Of a stretch of 64,000 nucleotides of DNA, positions 48,952 through 61,200 are shown piece by piece. This stretch comes from Plantago ovata (lineage: Eukaryota; Streptophyta; Magnoliopsida; Lamiales; Plantaginaceae). Each line of letters starts with the position of its first letter. The first letter of the stretch is position 1. The translations under genes were made by a program, and so were the position numbers. Location of the stretch: positions 15,945,097 through 16,009,096 of the forward strand of contig CM051457.1 of the NCBI GenBank assembly GCA_028274465.1. Reading direction: 5' to 3'. The notes beneath the pieces were generated by a model. It saw only the letters and a list, made by a program, of their open reading frames with translations, was not told where the DNA came from and ran no database searches.

Positions 48952-51900
48952 AGTATGTTCTCAACTACCTTTCTTTTGCAATTCTCAACTCATGGAAAAA
49001 CCTCTATTTCTATGGGAATTGCTCAATTCAGGATGATCTTCCTACAATCGAGCCCTAATTTTAACCAATTGGGGATTTTTTTTTTCTTCATTTTTTTTGT
49101 TTTGTTTTGGTTTATCTGTTACTGCAACTTACTTACAAATTACAATCAGTAGAATCTTAGAATGTTTCGTTTTGCACGCTTTGCTATTATTATCTGGATT
49201 CTCTAGTTTGCGAGCCAATGCCCCACTGTTCTGTTTAGCCATTCATAGCTTATTCTTGTTAATTCCCCATTTCCCCATTCTTCCCATGAGATTGAATTGT
49301 CAGGGAAATCAAGAAAAAATGTGATGGTATTTTGTCTTGTTGCTGATTCATTTTCGTACATGTTTTACTTTCCTTGGGCTAATATTATGTGTGCATCTAG
49401 TTTCAAATCTGGGCTATGTATACTTACCTTCATGTCATCACTTTCTTGCCAGTGGTGGAGCTCAAGAGGGTAGTTATATGTAACAGCTTCGGCGAGAAGC
49501 TTGTGGGTATACTGCATGACACTGGGTCTCGGGAGCTTGTCATTATATGCCATGGATTCCGATCTTCAAAGGTGACTCACAAATTAAACAAAGCCTCATA
49601 TCACTTAACGAACTAGTTTCTCTTTTTGTTTGAAAATTTGGTTTTTAGTGGTAGCTTCTGAACAAAATGCCTTCAAATCCTTCAGGATCGCATTCCCATG
49701 CTGAACATTGCTCTTGCTTTTGAAAATGAGGGAATTAGTGCGTTCCGCTTTGACTTTGCTGGCAACGGGTAAGTGGTCAGGTGATATTTGTAGTACATTT
49801 GTAATAGTCTTGCGCATATGATTTTTTCGTATAAGTGGTTTGTGACATATTGAAAATTTAATGAATAAAGATTAACAACTTTATTTAGAAAAGTTGGAGA
49901 AGTCGTTGAAAAGCTCGAGCAAGCCTTATCAGGCCACAAACAGCGACCAAAGAAAGAACTGATGAGGCATGCTTTGGTTGCTGTTTGTGGCTTTATTAGG
50001 CATGCTTTATTTGCGCTTTTCGACTACTTCTCTGACTTTTCTAAATATACTCGTTATGTTTGCTCATTTCTACTTTGCAACTAAGATTTCTCTTTCTTTT
50101 ATATCTGCTTCTTGCCAAAGACCTAATATAGAAGTTGAATTGGTTCTTAGGGAGAGTGAAGGTACATTTCAGTATGGCAATTACCGTAGAGAATCTGAAG
50201 ATCTGCGAGCCGTGGTCAAGCACTTCCGTGAAGAAGAACGTGTTATACTGGGTCTTATTGGGCACAGTAAAGGTTTGTTGGTAAATAACTTTGCGAAACT
50301 TACAGAAGGTCCACCAAATATGGGTTACATTACAGTTCCAAACTTAAACTATAGGAAATGAAGATGCAATGATGTTAATAACTTATTGGATTTTAATCTG
50401 AATATCCAATTAGGCCAACAATTGTTTGACTCAAATAGCAAGGGCTTGAGTTTTTTTCTGTTGTGGTCTAGATTTCGCAACTTAGAGTTGTAGAAACACT
50501 GTTGGTATGTCACCTGCAGTTAGAGACATAGGTGCTCTTGCCTCTGATTAGTTGCTTACATTTCCAACTGGAACTGTTTATTTGCTGTATGGGGAGTTTG
50601 TTATTGAGTTTGATGGATAATTGTTGACACTTATGTCATGGTTAATTATTCCTATTGCTAAATGAGACTCTCTCCTGCAGGAGGAAATGCTGTACTCATT
50701 TATGCTTCAAGGTATAACGATGTAACAACAATTGTTAATATTTCTGGCCGTTTCAATTTAAGGAGAGGAATTGAAGGTCGATTGGGTAAAGACTTCCTGG
50801 AGAAACTTGCATTAGATGGATTCATTGATGTTAGAAACAAAAAGGTAAGTATCATCTCATTTATCTAGATTTTTACAACTTATTATCATATTTATTTATT
50901 TCAATATTCAAACCCCACACGAGAAAAAGGTATAGAGAACTCACATGTAAATACTTAAAACTGATCCCATTAAAGTAACAAATTAACTAACAGACATCCA
51001 TCAGACACAAAACAGGTAGTAGCATATAAATAGACTGGTATGATAGCCAAACCAAGTCACAAGTAAGTTTCTTAAATTTCACCATGAGAAACCTAATAGG
51101 CAAAAGGTTCAATAAGTAGTTGAAATACTAGTATAGTTGAAATATTGGTAGTTGAAAAACTTGACCATTAGTATGGTTGAAATATTGGTAGCAAGTTTCA
51201 TAGTTTCTGTTTTGTATGTGAAATAAATTTTATCATATAATTTTATTCCAAAAAGATTTGTTAGATGGTTTAACCTTAATACATACTGTGTCTTAATTGT
51301 AAGAGTTCAAAATTATTGCTTATGCTACTCATACGAACAAAGAGGCACCTTCGTTCTAGGGATCCTATATGTAGAAACTCTAAGTTTAAGTGAGCTTGCT
51401 CTGGATAAATCTTAGAATATCTAACTTTCTGAGCGTGCCGTAAATGATGTGTATTGTTTTATGGGGTAGTTTGTTACCTGGAGAGCAAAGGTGGCAACGT
51501 TTGGTCCGGGATGGATCAGAGCGTTACATTAACTATACCCTTCTTCATTATCTGATTTTATGATCTTCATGTGATTATGTAGGAAAGGTAGAGTATTGGG
51601 TAACGAAGGAGGGTTTGATGGATCGCCTAGAAACAAATACTCTAGCTGCATGTCAGGCCATCCCATCGAGCTGCAGGTTGGTGTCATACTTATTACTTGT
51701 AATCAGAATTAATAATTTTTAAATTCTGAATGTTGATCTTGTTTCTGTTACTTGCAGAGTGGTGACAATTCATGGTACGAAAGATGAGTTTGTACCTGTT
51801 GAAGATGCCATTGAATTTGCCAAGATTATACCTAATCACGAATTACATATAGTCGATGGAGCTGATCATGAATACACTAGACACGAAGGTGAGTTGAACT

Positions 51901-52007
51901 CCATTGTGCTCAACTTTGTGAAGACAAGTTCAAAAGAAGCGATTTCTATTTCAGAACAATCGTCTCCGTCTTGCAGAAATAATAAGCTTATTTATTCTCG
52001 TATTTAA
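48952..52007 (+). CDS. Alpha/beta hydrolase (serine aminopeptidase S33-like)
   Basis: The likely coding exons are 48952, 49453-49571, 49686-49768, 50151-50272, 50681-50844, 51588-51676 and 51758-52007, giving 275 residues, about the family's length. The A at 48952, the last base before a GTATGT donor, joins TG at 49453 to make the start codon, giving MVELKRVVICNS. If the first intron is not used, an in-frame ATG at 49416 adds 12 residues. The nucleophile elbow is GHSKG (Ser about 107), the oxyanion HGFRSSKDR, the acid Asp in GTKDEFVP and the His in GADHEYT. Relatives are cytosolic hydrolases of unknown substrate. One junction is uncertain: after NKK at 50844, the acceptor at 51588 gives KVEYW, two residues short of relatives, while the acceptor at 51583 is in the wrong phase. 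Intron 3 holds a long hairpin. Confidence 0.75.
49882..50047. repeat. Long foldback in hydrolase intron 3
   Basis: The arm from TATTTAGAAAAGT (49882) to about 49952 pairs with the inverted arm 49972-50047, which ends ACTTTTCTAAATA. The innermost 20 bases (GCCACAAACAGCGACCAAAG) pair with CTTTGGTTGCTGTTTGTGGC with a single G-T wobble, around a 19-nt loop. Total stem is about 70 bp with bulges. It resembles a young MITE or a small-RNA precursor. Confidence 0.8.
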
Positions 52008-52471
52008 ATGCAATATATTCCAAAGTATCCAGAGAGGTAATATAGAAGTGTATATACTGTATAGCTTAGTTATGTTGCTCTGTATGCTTGAGAAAAACCA
52101 TCAACTTAATACTACTGTAAAAGGTTTATCCACTTATTGGCGTGAAGCCTTTTTTTTTTCTTCTCCCTTTCTTTATGACGTTAAATAATTACACATAAAG
52201 CATGAATGTCTAATACATATTCTCATAATGAAACATATAATCCATCATTATAATGTCATACGTAGTATATACGAAGTACTACAAAATAAAGGAAAAAATG
52301 GCTTGTCTTTCATATACCATGTTTGAAGTGCTATAATGTCTACCACAGATGATCTCACTCAATTGCAGAAACAATGCCCTCAATTATTTCAAGCTGGATA
52401 TATAGCCTGCTCAACATCCGTTTTCGGTGATCTATTGCCTTAGCCATAACAGTAAACATGTAAAAGTAAAA
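52008..52471. other. Convergent 3' region
   Basis: This 464-bp spacer holds the 3' UTRs of the hydrolase gene (+) and the phytocyanin gene (-). No other feature is visible. Confidence 0.5.
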
Positions 52472-53805
52472 TTAAGATAACATATAAAGGGCAGCTGCAG
52501 AAATAGCGAGCAATAATATAGACTTCTTAAAAGGCATGTGGGGTGCAGAACTTGGCGAAGGCGCTGGCACAGTAACTGTAGGAACCGGAGAGGTTGTCAC
52601 TCCAGAATTAGGGGAAGGTGCTACCGAAGGGGCACGCAGAACGTTTATGTCAACTCTCTGTCCTGCCTGGCAGTGACCGGGCACACCACATAGGAAGAAG
52701 TGGTGACCATGAGCAGTTATGGTGATTGAGTCATTGCCTGTAGTATGAGTCGATATCGGGGAAGACGCATTGCACGCCTGGTATTCACGGTGAGTAACTT
52801 GCATCACGTTGTGAAACTGAGGATTGTACTCGAAAACTGAAATATGGTACAGACGATAAGCAAACTCAGTAACATGCTATCAGCTGGAACATAATAGTGC
52901 TATTACTTGCAAATAAAATACACAGAAACTGAAAGGGTAGCAGTTGAGGAGTCCGAATGATGTGTATTAATGGGACAGGAGAAAGCATTTGTTTTTGATA
53001 ATTTCACCCATAATTTAGGCTATGTGCAGGATGTCAGCATCGATTTGTAGTGGTAGATGACAAATGAAAAGAAAGCATGATGGGTTTGCTTTAAAATATT
53101 AGTACTAGTGAAATGTGGGTATAATCATTAAAAGCGTCCATTCCTATAAACTTTGGAGAAATAGTCATTTGGTGTCATTAGGCCTGCACCATTTTCTAAT
53201 TCACATACACATATTCTTTCATACTACTACAAGGGCATTAGCTAATTAAATTGGATAGAGATCCTATTTGTGTACCAAAAATTGAAAGTGAATTATGCAG
53301 GCCAATCAGTGTAACATTGGATCCCACACGTAAGGTCCACTGCTACCATAGTGTGAGTGAGTGCGTATTTCATTTGAGGGTTATATTGCAACAAAGCATT
53401 ATTCGCCCTCCAAAGCACAAGTAAGCACGGTGGAGAGTAGAACTCACAATTGCACACTCTTCAATGGAGGAACCAAAATTTACCAAATCACCAATGTATA
53501 AAGTAAACAAAAATGTTTGTTGCTGATGGTACTATTCTGTAAACCATTTCCAAGATGATAAAAAGAAACTTGAATTCAACAGAATGATACTACTCTAATA
53601 TTTGGTTGGAGAAGATGAAAAGACAGAGTAACATACCAACAATGTCACCAATTTGAAAGGTTTTAGTAATAGCCCATTGCTTGTAATCAACATTCCCAAT
53701 TGTTGTCCATCCAGCTGACTCTCCAACCTTATACACTGCTCCATTTGAGATTGACACCTCCATCATCAAACCAACCAAAAAAAGGAGCAATGCTCTGTTT
53801 TTCAT
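52472..53805 (-). CDS. GPI-anchored phytocyanin (uclacyanin/blue copper protein)
   Basis: Two exons, 53805-53637 and 52836-52472, join in phase to give 177 residues. The intron position, within the Val codon after GDIV, is where phytocyanin genes are normally split. A signal peptide covers about residues 1-22. The cupredoxin domain has the type I copper ligands His65, Cys106, His111 and the axial residue Gln116, as in stellacyanin/uclacyanin rather than Met as in plantacyanin. The disulfide cysteines are Cys78 and Cys112. A Pro/Ser/Thr-rich stretch (VAPSPNSG to PAPSPSSAP) suits arabinogalactan O-glycans, and the hydrophobic tail (SILLLAISAAALYML) suits GPI-anchor removal. The expected location is the outer plasma membrane. 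The electron-transfer partner is unknown. Confidence 0.93.
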
Positions 53806-55239
53806 TGCTCTGTTTCTTGATCTCAGATTAAGGTTTTGATTAAATGGAGTATTGCTACTCCAAAAGTTGGTTTGTTGGTTGTTTGTTTGCTTGTGAGGTT
53901 GTTTGTAAAATCAGGGGACTTTATTTGTATTGGGGATGTATTGTGGAGGTGGATTTCAAGTGCCTTTCAAGCTGCTAACTCAATTCTTTTTGTTTTTGTT
54001 TTTAATAATCAAATATAACTGCCGTCTTTAAGGAATTTGGTGCCTTACTTAACTAAAACACCATTTCTTTACCTTATTTTTGTTCAACATGTGTGTGTTT
54101 GTGTCAAATAGATACACCGAGATCTGTATGTTGCAATAGGAACAATAAATTGGAATGTCACCAAACTTTAAGGTATACTACTAATCTGCAAAATTAATTG
54201 TCGCGAATGATATCTCATAAGGTCTTTTTTTTTTTTTAATTTTATTTTTTAATAATTTTTTTTTAACGCCAAATATTACTCATACACTACTTTTATACAA
54301 ACATCCTATAACACCTTATATCTCCACACCTAAACGGTTTTATGTCTCCGTCGGGGATCGAACCATAAACTTCTCATTCACCAGCCCAAACTCCCTTCCG
54401 CTGCACCACCTTATAACTCCCCTCATAAGGTCATTGGTGCCCGAATGTATACCGTGTTTCTTTGAAAAACTCGATCCTATGAAACATTTACCACATTAGT
54501 ATTCACTTAACATAATTGTTATAGTCAAATGGTCAAATACAATAAAATCACCTTATAAAGTCACACCAAGTACACGCTTAGTTGGTACATGATAAATTTG
54601 AAATATGTCGGGTCGATTTGGTTAAACCTTTACCCGATAAACTCAGTGAGTTGAAAGTTAATTGATTCGATTTCATTACAATAATACAATATATGATTAA
54701 TTTATATATTTAATTATATAATCACCGGGTCAATAAGGTTAAATCTCGACCTGGAATTCGTTAATTCTAATGAAATTGTTTATTAAACTAGCAAATTAGA
54801 TAATATGGAATATAAAATAGATCAACTAGGTTATAAATTGAATTCCTATACCAGGGTTTACGTAATGGACTTATTCTAGTCAAATAAAATCATCTAATAA
54901 ACTAGCCCCAAGCCAGTGAGATAGGGTCAATACAAAATTAAGGTAGAGGACTAACATCCTTGCTGTTGAGACGGTTAACAGTTCTTGGAAAGCTTGAAAG
55001 CAAAGGATTGTTTTCAAACTTCAAACAATTGACACCCAAAAACAATCTTTGAGGACAAGAGTGTTGGTGCAATCATTACATTCAGTTGTTCAAATAATAG
55101 TAGTATTATTAATGTGTGCATTTTTGCATTCACACAACAGCATACTTTGTACATAAATCATTGTAATGCTAGTTCAATAGTTTATGTTGTTTCTTCCAGA
55201 ATTGAGCAAGTTACATATGTATGTGTGTCTTCTATGGTT
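53806..55239. other. Phytocyanin promoter and SINE-bearing spacer
   Basis: The left part is the phytocyanin promoter, the right part the 3' flank of the LACS gene. A SINE at 54225-54421 is listed separately. The remaining sequence is AT-rich with no recognised exon. Confidence 0.5.
54225..54421 (-). mobile_element. tRNA-derived SINE with 11-bp target duplication
   Basis: On the minus strand the 197-bp element has a pol III A box (TGGTGCAGCGG) followed by a B box (GGTTCGATCCC), both matching consensus. It ends in an A-rich tail (poly-T at 54225-54238 on the plus strand). The exact 11-mer CTCATAAGGTC flanks it at 54214-54224 and 54422-54432. Internal pol III promoter, A-tail and target duplication together define an intact SINE insertion. 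I cannot name the family. Confidence 0.9.
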
Positions 55240-58200
55240 TTATAAAAGGCTCTTGGAAGAGGAATTGGATGCTAATAGCTCCTTGTACATGTCATCTATT
55301 GCCTTGATGAAATAACTTTTGGCCTGTGACCTTTTTATCTGGGAAGAAAAAACAATCAGTATATCAATTCATCGACAAAAAACTGCGGTGTATCACTGTT
55401 TGCAACAGCTTTTTCAAAACTGCTTATTGCTTTTATGTAGCAGAACCAACAGATGAGTCGAGAACTGTTTGCAGAAAACAACCACTATAAACCAGTTTAA
55501 GATAATTTCAGAAAGTTAGGCTGAAACGAAGTGTTAAATCGATGTATATTTTCAATACCCCGATTATGCAAGTTTAAGCATAAACATCCTTGGAGAACAG
55601 TTTCTTGTGTGAAACTCAAATATATATAGACTCACCTTGAAGGTGGGAGTTAACAATCCGTTCTCCACTGTGAAGGGTTCAAGCAAGAGCGTAATGGCTT
55701 TAGCAAATTCAAAACCTCTAAGCTGCAACATTTATGCTTGTGTTAGATAATGTAATAAGAACACAGGTTTTTTCTATGTAATTAACATGGGTAGGTTGCT
55801 AATTTACTACATATACCTTGGCCTGTCTTGCAACAGCATCCATGTCGGCTAGAACAGCAGCCTTGGCTCGAGGGTCAGCACACAATCGTTTCAAATCTTC
55901 ATACTACAGGTAAACATATCGAAAAGAGAACTCATTATAAATCATTGCTACATAAAAACCTTAAACAAACTGATTGATAAGGAAACCAACACCAAAATTA
56001 TGCTGATACGAATCTGAGATTCTCAGTCTAAAATGACATGTTAGGCCTTAACAGCTTCCAGAAAAACACAATTCTTGATGTTATAGGAACATTTTTGTCA
56101 TGATCGTCAATTTAGACAACTTTTATTCCCTGTTAAAGAATAAGAAAACCAAAATGATCACCTTGATGCCTTCAGTATCAGCCCATGCTTTTAGGCCATC
56201 TGGGTCCCCAACAACAATGGCCACCAGAGAAGAGGTGAAGCTATCACCTTACCAGGAACCAAAAAAAACAAAAAACAAAAAACAAAAAACAAAAAACAAA
56301 AACAAAAACTGGAGCTATTAATCTAGGAATCAAATTTGATCCATCATTTTGTACGAAAGATAAACAGAAGACAAATATGAACTTGTCTGGAAAATGATGA
56401 TTATGGTACATCTATTCAAGAAGGATGGGAAGCATCCAGACCGAATGACACATTCAGATTTGTTTCTCATTTATGTACTGGAGCTTTTTTACCCATTTGT
56501 CTTTCATTTTATTCTGTTCCCAAGCACTTAGCTTATGTTCATCTTTCATGGGCTCATCTCACTGGCAAGTTGCTCTGTGAGCAATCTGATTGGTGATTTA
56601 TCAGAGTATGCAAACAACGTCCTATATGGTATGTCTGTATGGACATGTATAAATTGAAATGGTGGAGTGAGAATATCAAGCTTCAGAGTTCAGACTCCTA
56701 CCATATACAAAGCACTGTGCGACAAACTTGCATTTAACATAAACATTTTCAATCTTCTCAGGAGCTATGTACTCTCCCTGGGCCAACTTGAATATGTTCT
56801 TTTTCCTGTCATTGGTGGAACAGACTTCAAATTTGAATGGAAATCAAGTAGAAAACAAAACCTTCTACCCAAAGGCTAAATCGCAGAATATAAACCAAAT
56901 TTAGAACTTTAACCATAAAACACAAATACCTATCAATTATTCTCAATCGGCCTCCAGGTAGCCACGAACCTATATCTCCAGTGTGAAGCCATCCATCATC
57001 ATCAATTACTTCTTTCCTGTGAAATAAAATTCACCTCAAGCTTTTCTCACATCCAACTTTGACGGCCTAATGAAAAATATGCTAGGAAAGAAGTACTAAA
57101 AGTATATATACGTTTGCACTTCGTCTTTGTAATAGCCCTGGAATACTATGGGACCCCTTACACAGATCTCACCGCGTGGATGAGGTTGATCCTCAGATGT
57201 ATAATTCATTTCCGGGACATCCACAAGCTTGATTTCTGACACAAAAAAAAAACACAAGTAACTGGGAATGTTGTTGCTGTGCAAAGAGAATACGATCTAT
57301 TTTGTAACAAACTCACCACAAGCAGTGTTAGGAGAACCCACATGACCAGATAACATATCAGTTGTATCCATGTTGCTTATAACACATGCAGATTCTGTCA
57401 TTCCATATCCTTCTATAACTATGCAGCCAAAACATCTAAAAGTAAAAAAATTGAAAATCAGTCCAAGTAGTAATCACTTGAAAACTAATTGCAACAAATC
57501 GAAAGTCCAGACTTACACCCGTAAAAAGTCCAAAATGTCAGGAGACAATGGAGAGGCACCTGAAACCATGTAACGAACTCTACCTCCGAGCTTTTCCTTT
57601 ATTTTGTTAAAGACCAGCCTATCCCACATTGGGGATGATTTCTTTCCTGCAGGATATACGATTATAAAAGAAGTTACATCGATGGAAGAGAACATATTTA
57701 CAGAAAAAAAAAAAAAAAGAGGTTACCATTAAATATTGCTTGTTTTTTAGCATTGTAGGCAGCAGTAAACATCCGCTCCTTGAGAACACCAGACGTTCTC
57801 ACAGCAGTTGTTATCCTGCAATTCAAGAAAGCTATAGAGGATCTTCTATATATATCATGGTAAGTCAATCTGTTTAAAAGAGAGATCAAGTTTTTACCCA
57901 TCATATATCCTATTGTACAACCGTGGAACACTGCAAAATATGGTCGGCTTTAGAACAGTCATATCTTCCATTAGTTTCATATGGTCCTGCAACAGAAATG
58001 ATAATAGGATTTGTATTTCAAGAGCGCAAAGGAGCTCTGAAATGTCATGAATAAAATATTAAGGTTGAGCATCTTACTCCTTGATAAAACCCAGATGCTC
58101 CACCAACATATGCAACCAAGACTTGATTGAACCGCTCAAAGATGTGTGCCAGAGGAAGATATGATATATAACTGAAAAATGTATAAACAAATAAAATAAC

Positions 58201-61200
58201 CCTGATGATCGAATTTTGAAGTACAGGATCATTAGCATTAAGTCCGTCTGTATATCTTCAAACTTACATGTCTGAAGGATATAACTTGATGTTGTAACTT
58301 GCACCAGCAACATTTGCTATTAGATTTCCATGAGTCAATACGACTCCCTAAACAGAATACATGCAGGAAAAGAATAAATGACTAAATGAAGAAAAAAATA
58401 TGATCAAGATACTCCAACCGGTACCTTCGGCGTTCCAGTTGTCCCACTTGTATAGCATATCGTGGCAACATCATCTGACGTCGGTGCAGAAAATGGCAGA
58501 AGGTTGTCAAGGCCCTAGATGAATGAATGTCAAAATAAAACTTAAAAATTCAGTATTACTTGATGATAGATCGAATGCATGCAAGTAAAAATTGTTAACA
58601 AGTAAACTCACTTCTGTTTGCAGTTTCAAATATGTAATGATCTCAACTCCAGTTTCCCTCGGAAGTGATGGCATTTGGCCATCGATCCCTCCAACGACCT
58701 ACAAAATGCTAAGATCAACAAAGTGCTTGAGCAAGCTGAATTATCATAACGAATTTTGTTAGTTAATGGACATACCACAATCACGCGTACTGACGGTATC
58801 TCTGACAAAAAGCTCAATAACTGCAGTTGAGGTCAAAAGGCAAAGGCATTAGCACCAGCAGAAAGTTTCAATCTACCCTTAGTTTAGTGTCCACATGTGA
58901 ATATGTGATTTATGGATTTGTACTGTTATGCGTTTTTGTTTTAATATGTCCACGCAGGTACGTTCCAATGTACAACACATTAAATCATCTACAGACACTG
59001 GTTAGGATCTCCGTTCCCAGCTACAGCACCATAATAATTTAATTACAAGAAGTTCATTTGAAGCTTGATTGACATGATTAGAAACTGAAACAGAGCTAAA
59101 GTCATAAGGCTTCTAGGCCTAATGTTTTGAAATTCTCTCATAAATGATTGAGTTACACAAAATTTTACAGAAACTATGTCATAAGGCTTATTAGATATCC
59201 GTATTATAGTCATTATAATCAAGAGAACTGTGTCTTGGGTCTTTGTATGTTCTTATGCAATCAAGAAAACGTTTATAAATGACCTTAAACTTACAATGTT
59301 CAATGTTTGTGGCACGCAGAATATAGCTTGAATAGTAGCATGATTGACAATGTATTTGACTGCATCTGGACCTGAAGGACAAAAAGAAAATGGTCTGCAA
59401 GGGTTGCCATTTTATGAAACTAGTGAATATTAATAAACTTTCTATTTACCTAGTGTATCATATAATGGTACTGAAGTATAAGAATATGCAGAGCAAGCAT
59501 GATCGGTGATTAGCCACTCAGGCCTGTTGACAAAGTATAGCCCTATGCAACTTCCCTGTCATGGAAATGAACAAAACTGTAACTCAGTGTAATCATGATA
59601 TTATTTTGATCACCAGTATAAGCGTATGCAACCAAAAAAAAATTAAAAAGAAACGGAGAAGAATCTAACAGAAGCATACCTTTGGTATTCCACGTCTAAC
59701 TAGACCTGAACCGATAGCTGATCGTGCTACACCTGCTTCTCCATACGTCATCCACGTATACCTGCACCCAGAATCAATTAGAAACAGGACATCCACAACC
59801 AACTCTCTGCATTTCCACTAAATCTGCAAATTTTCTTCTTTTTCTTGAAACTTTAGGCCATTATTATCCCAGGAAGTTATTACTTTTGTCAGTTTGTGAT
59901 AGAACTGATAAAAGAGAAGGTAGAGGAACTTACTCTCCCACAGTTCCATCTTCACGGATACGTGTCCCGAGGTATTTGTGATGCCCAAAGGTCTCAACTG
60001 CATGCCTACATTAAAAAGTTATTTAATCGAACTAATATAGAACAACAGATAAATCAAATAATATTATGTCTATATGAAGCATGACTTGGGCTGTTAAAGT
60101 TTAAACACCAGTAGATATGCAAGTTGCAAACATGCTTACGAAAAGTTGTCATGCAAGGTAGCAATATCAGGATGATCAGCAAATCTGCTCACGAGTTTCA
60201 ATGGAGAGCGCCTACTTCTGAATGAAATGAGAACATGGTTATATACAGCACTGAAAATTATGACTGGAGAAATTTTCCAATTTACTAGTAATTCAACCTG
60301 TATACATTCCATTTTCCTGTCTGTAATTTCTCAGGTAGCAAAACACTGTACCCTTGATCTGCACAACATGTATAGAAAATTCCATTTATCCAATTAAAGG
60401 AAAATACTAGCAAGACAGACTTTCAACCTTACTTCACATAGTACTCATAACAATGCATTATACACAGTACAATCTTATTATGTAGGCGCAGATGTAATTA
60501 TGGATATTATTATAAGTACAATTAGCTAGTACACCCTCCATCCCGAGTTTGATTTCCCATAACGTTTTGACAAAAGCATTAAGGGAGATTTTGGTCACAG
60601 TATGTATCTTCCTTGGTTGAGATGTAACAATCTCATACTAACTTACTTTACTCTGTCAAATATGAAATCAAAGCTACTATCATGTTCAGTATCTCAGCTA
60701 AAGGAATCTAGGATAAGTTGATCAATGTCAGATATTTACACCCAGATCATGTGTGCATTTACAAACTCCAGCTTGATCTCAGTTTACAGGTAAGGTTCAC
60801 ACACTCAGTTAGCAATTAATTAAGTATTTCACTCAAATCAATGGACCTTCGGAAGAATAACACATTCTATAGACCATTGCCTAACTGTTCTAGTGGCCAT
60901 TGTGTTTGTAAGGCTCATGCAACTTGTGCATATGCCACGGAAAGAGAGAAGTTTTTCAGTTCCTCATGGATCATTGAATGAATCATGCCCAACTTTGAAT
61001 AAGGATTACTCTCTCATTATCCAAAGACAATATCTGCTACTTTTTCTGCACTGACTGCAGCAAGAATGTTTCGGAATTATTAGTTTTCCTCCTAAAGTCA
61101 AGTTCCCCTGAGAAGCCTACCTATTCTACATCCACACAAGAAATATAACATCATAAATCCGACCATGGAAGACATGGACTCTCAGTCCTTCAATCCCATG

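Noticed and set aside
53836-54018. 60-codon open frame upstream of the phytocyanin gene
   Set aside because: It lies in the promoter, is low in complexity and has no recognisable similarity.
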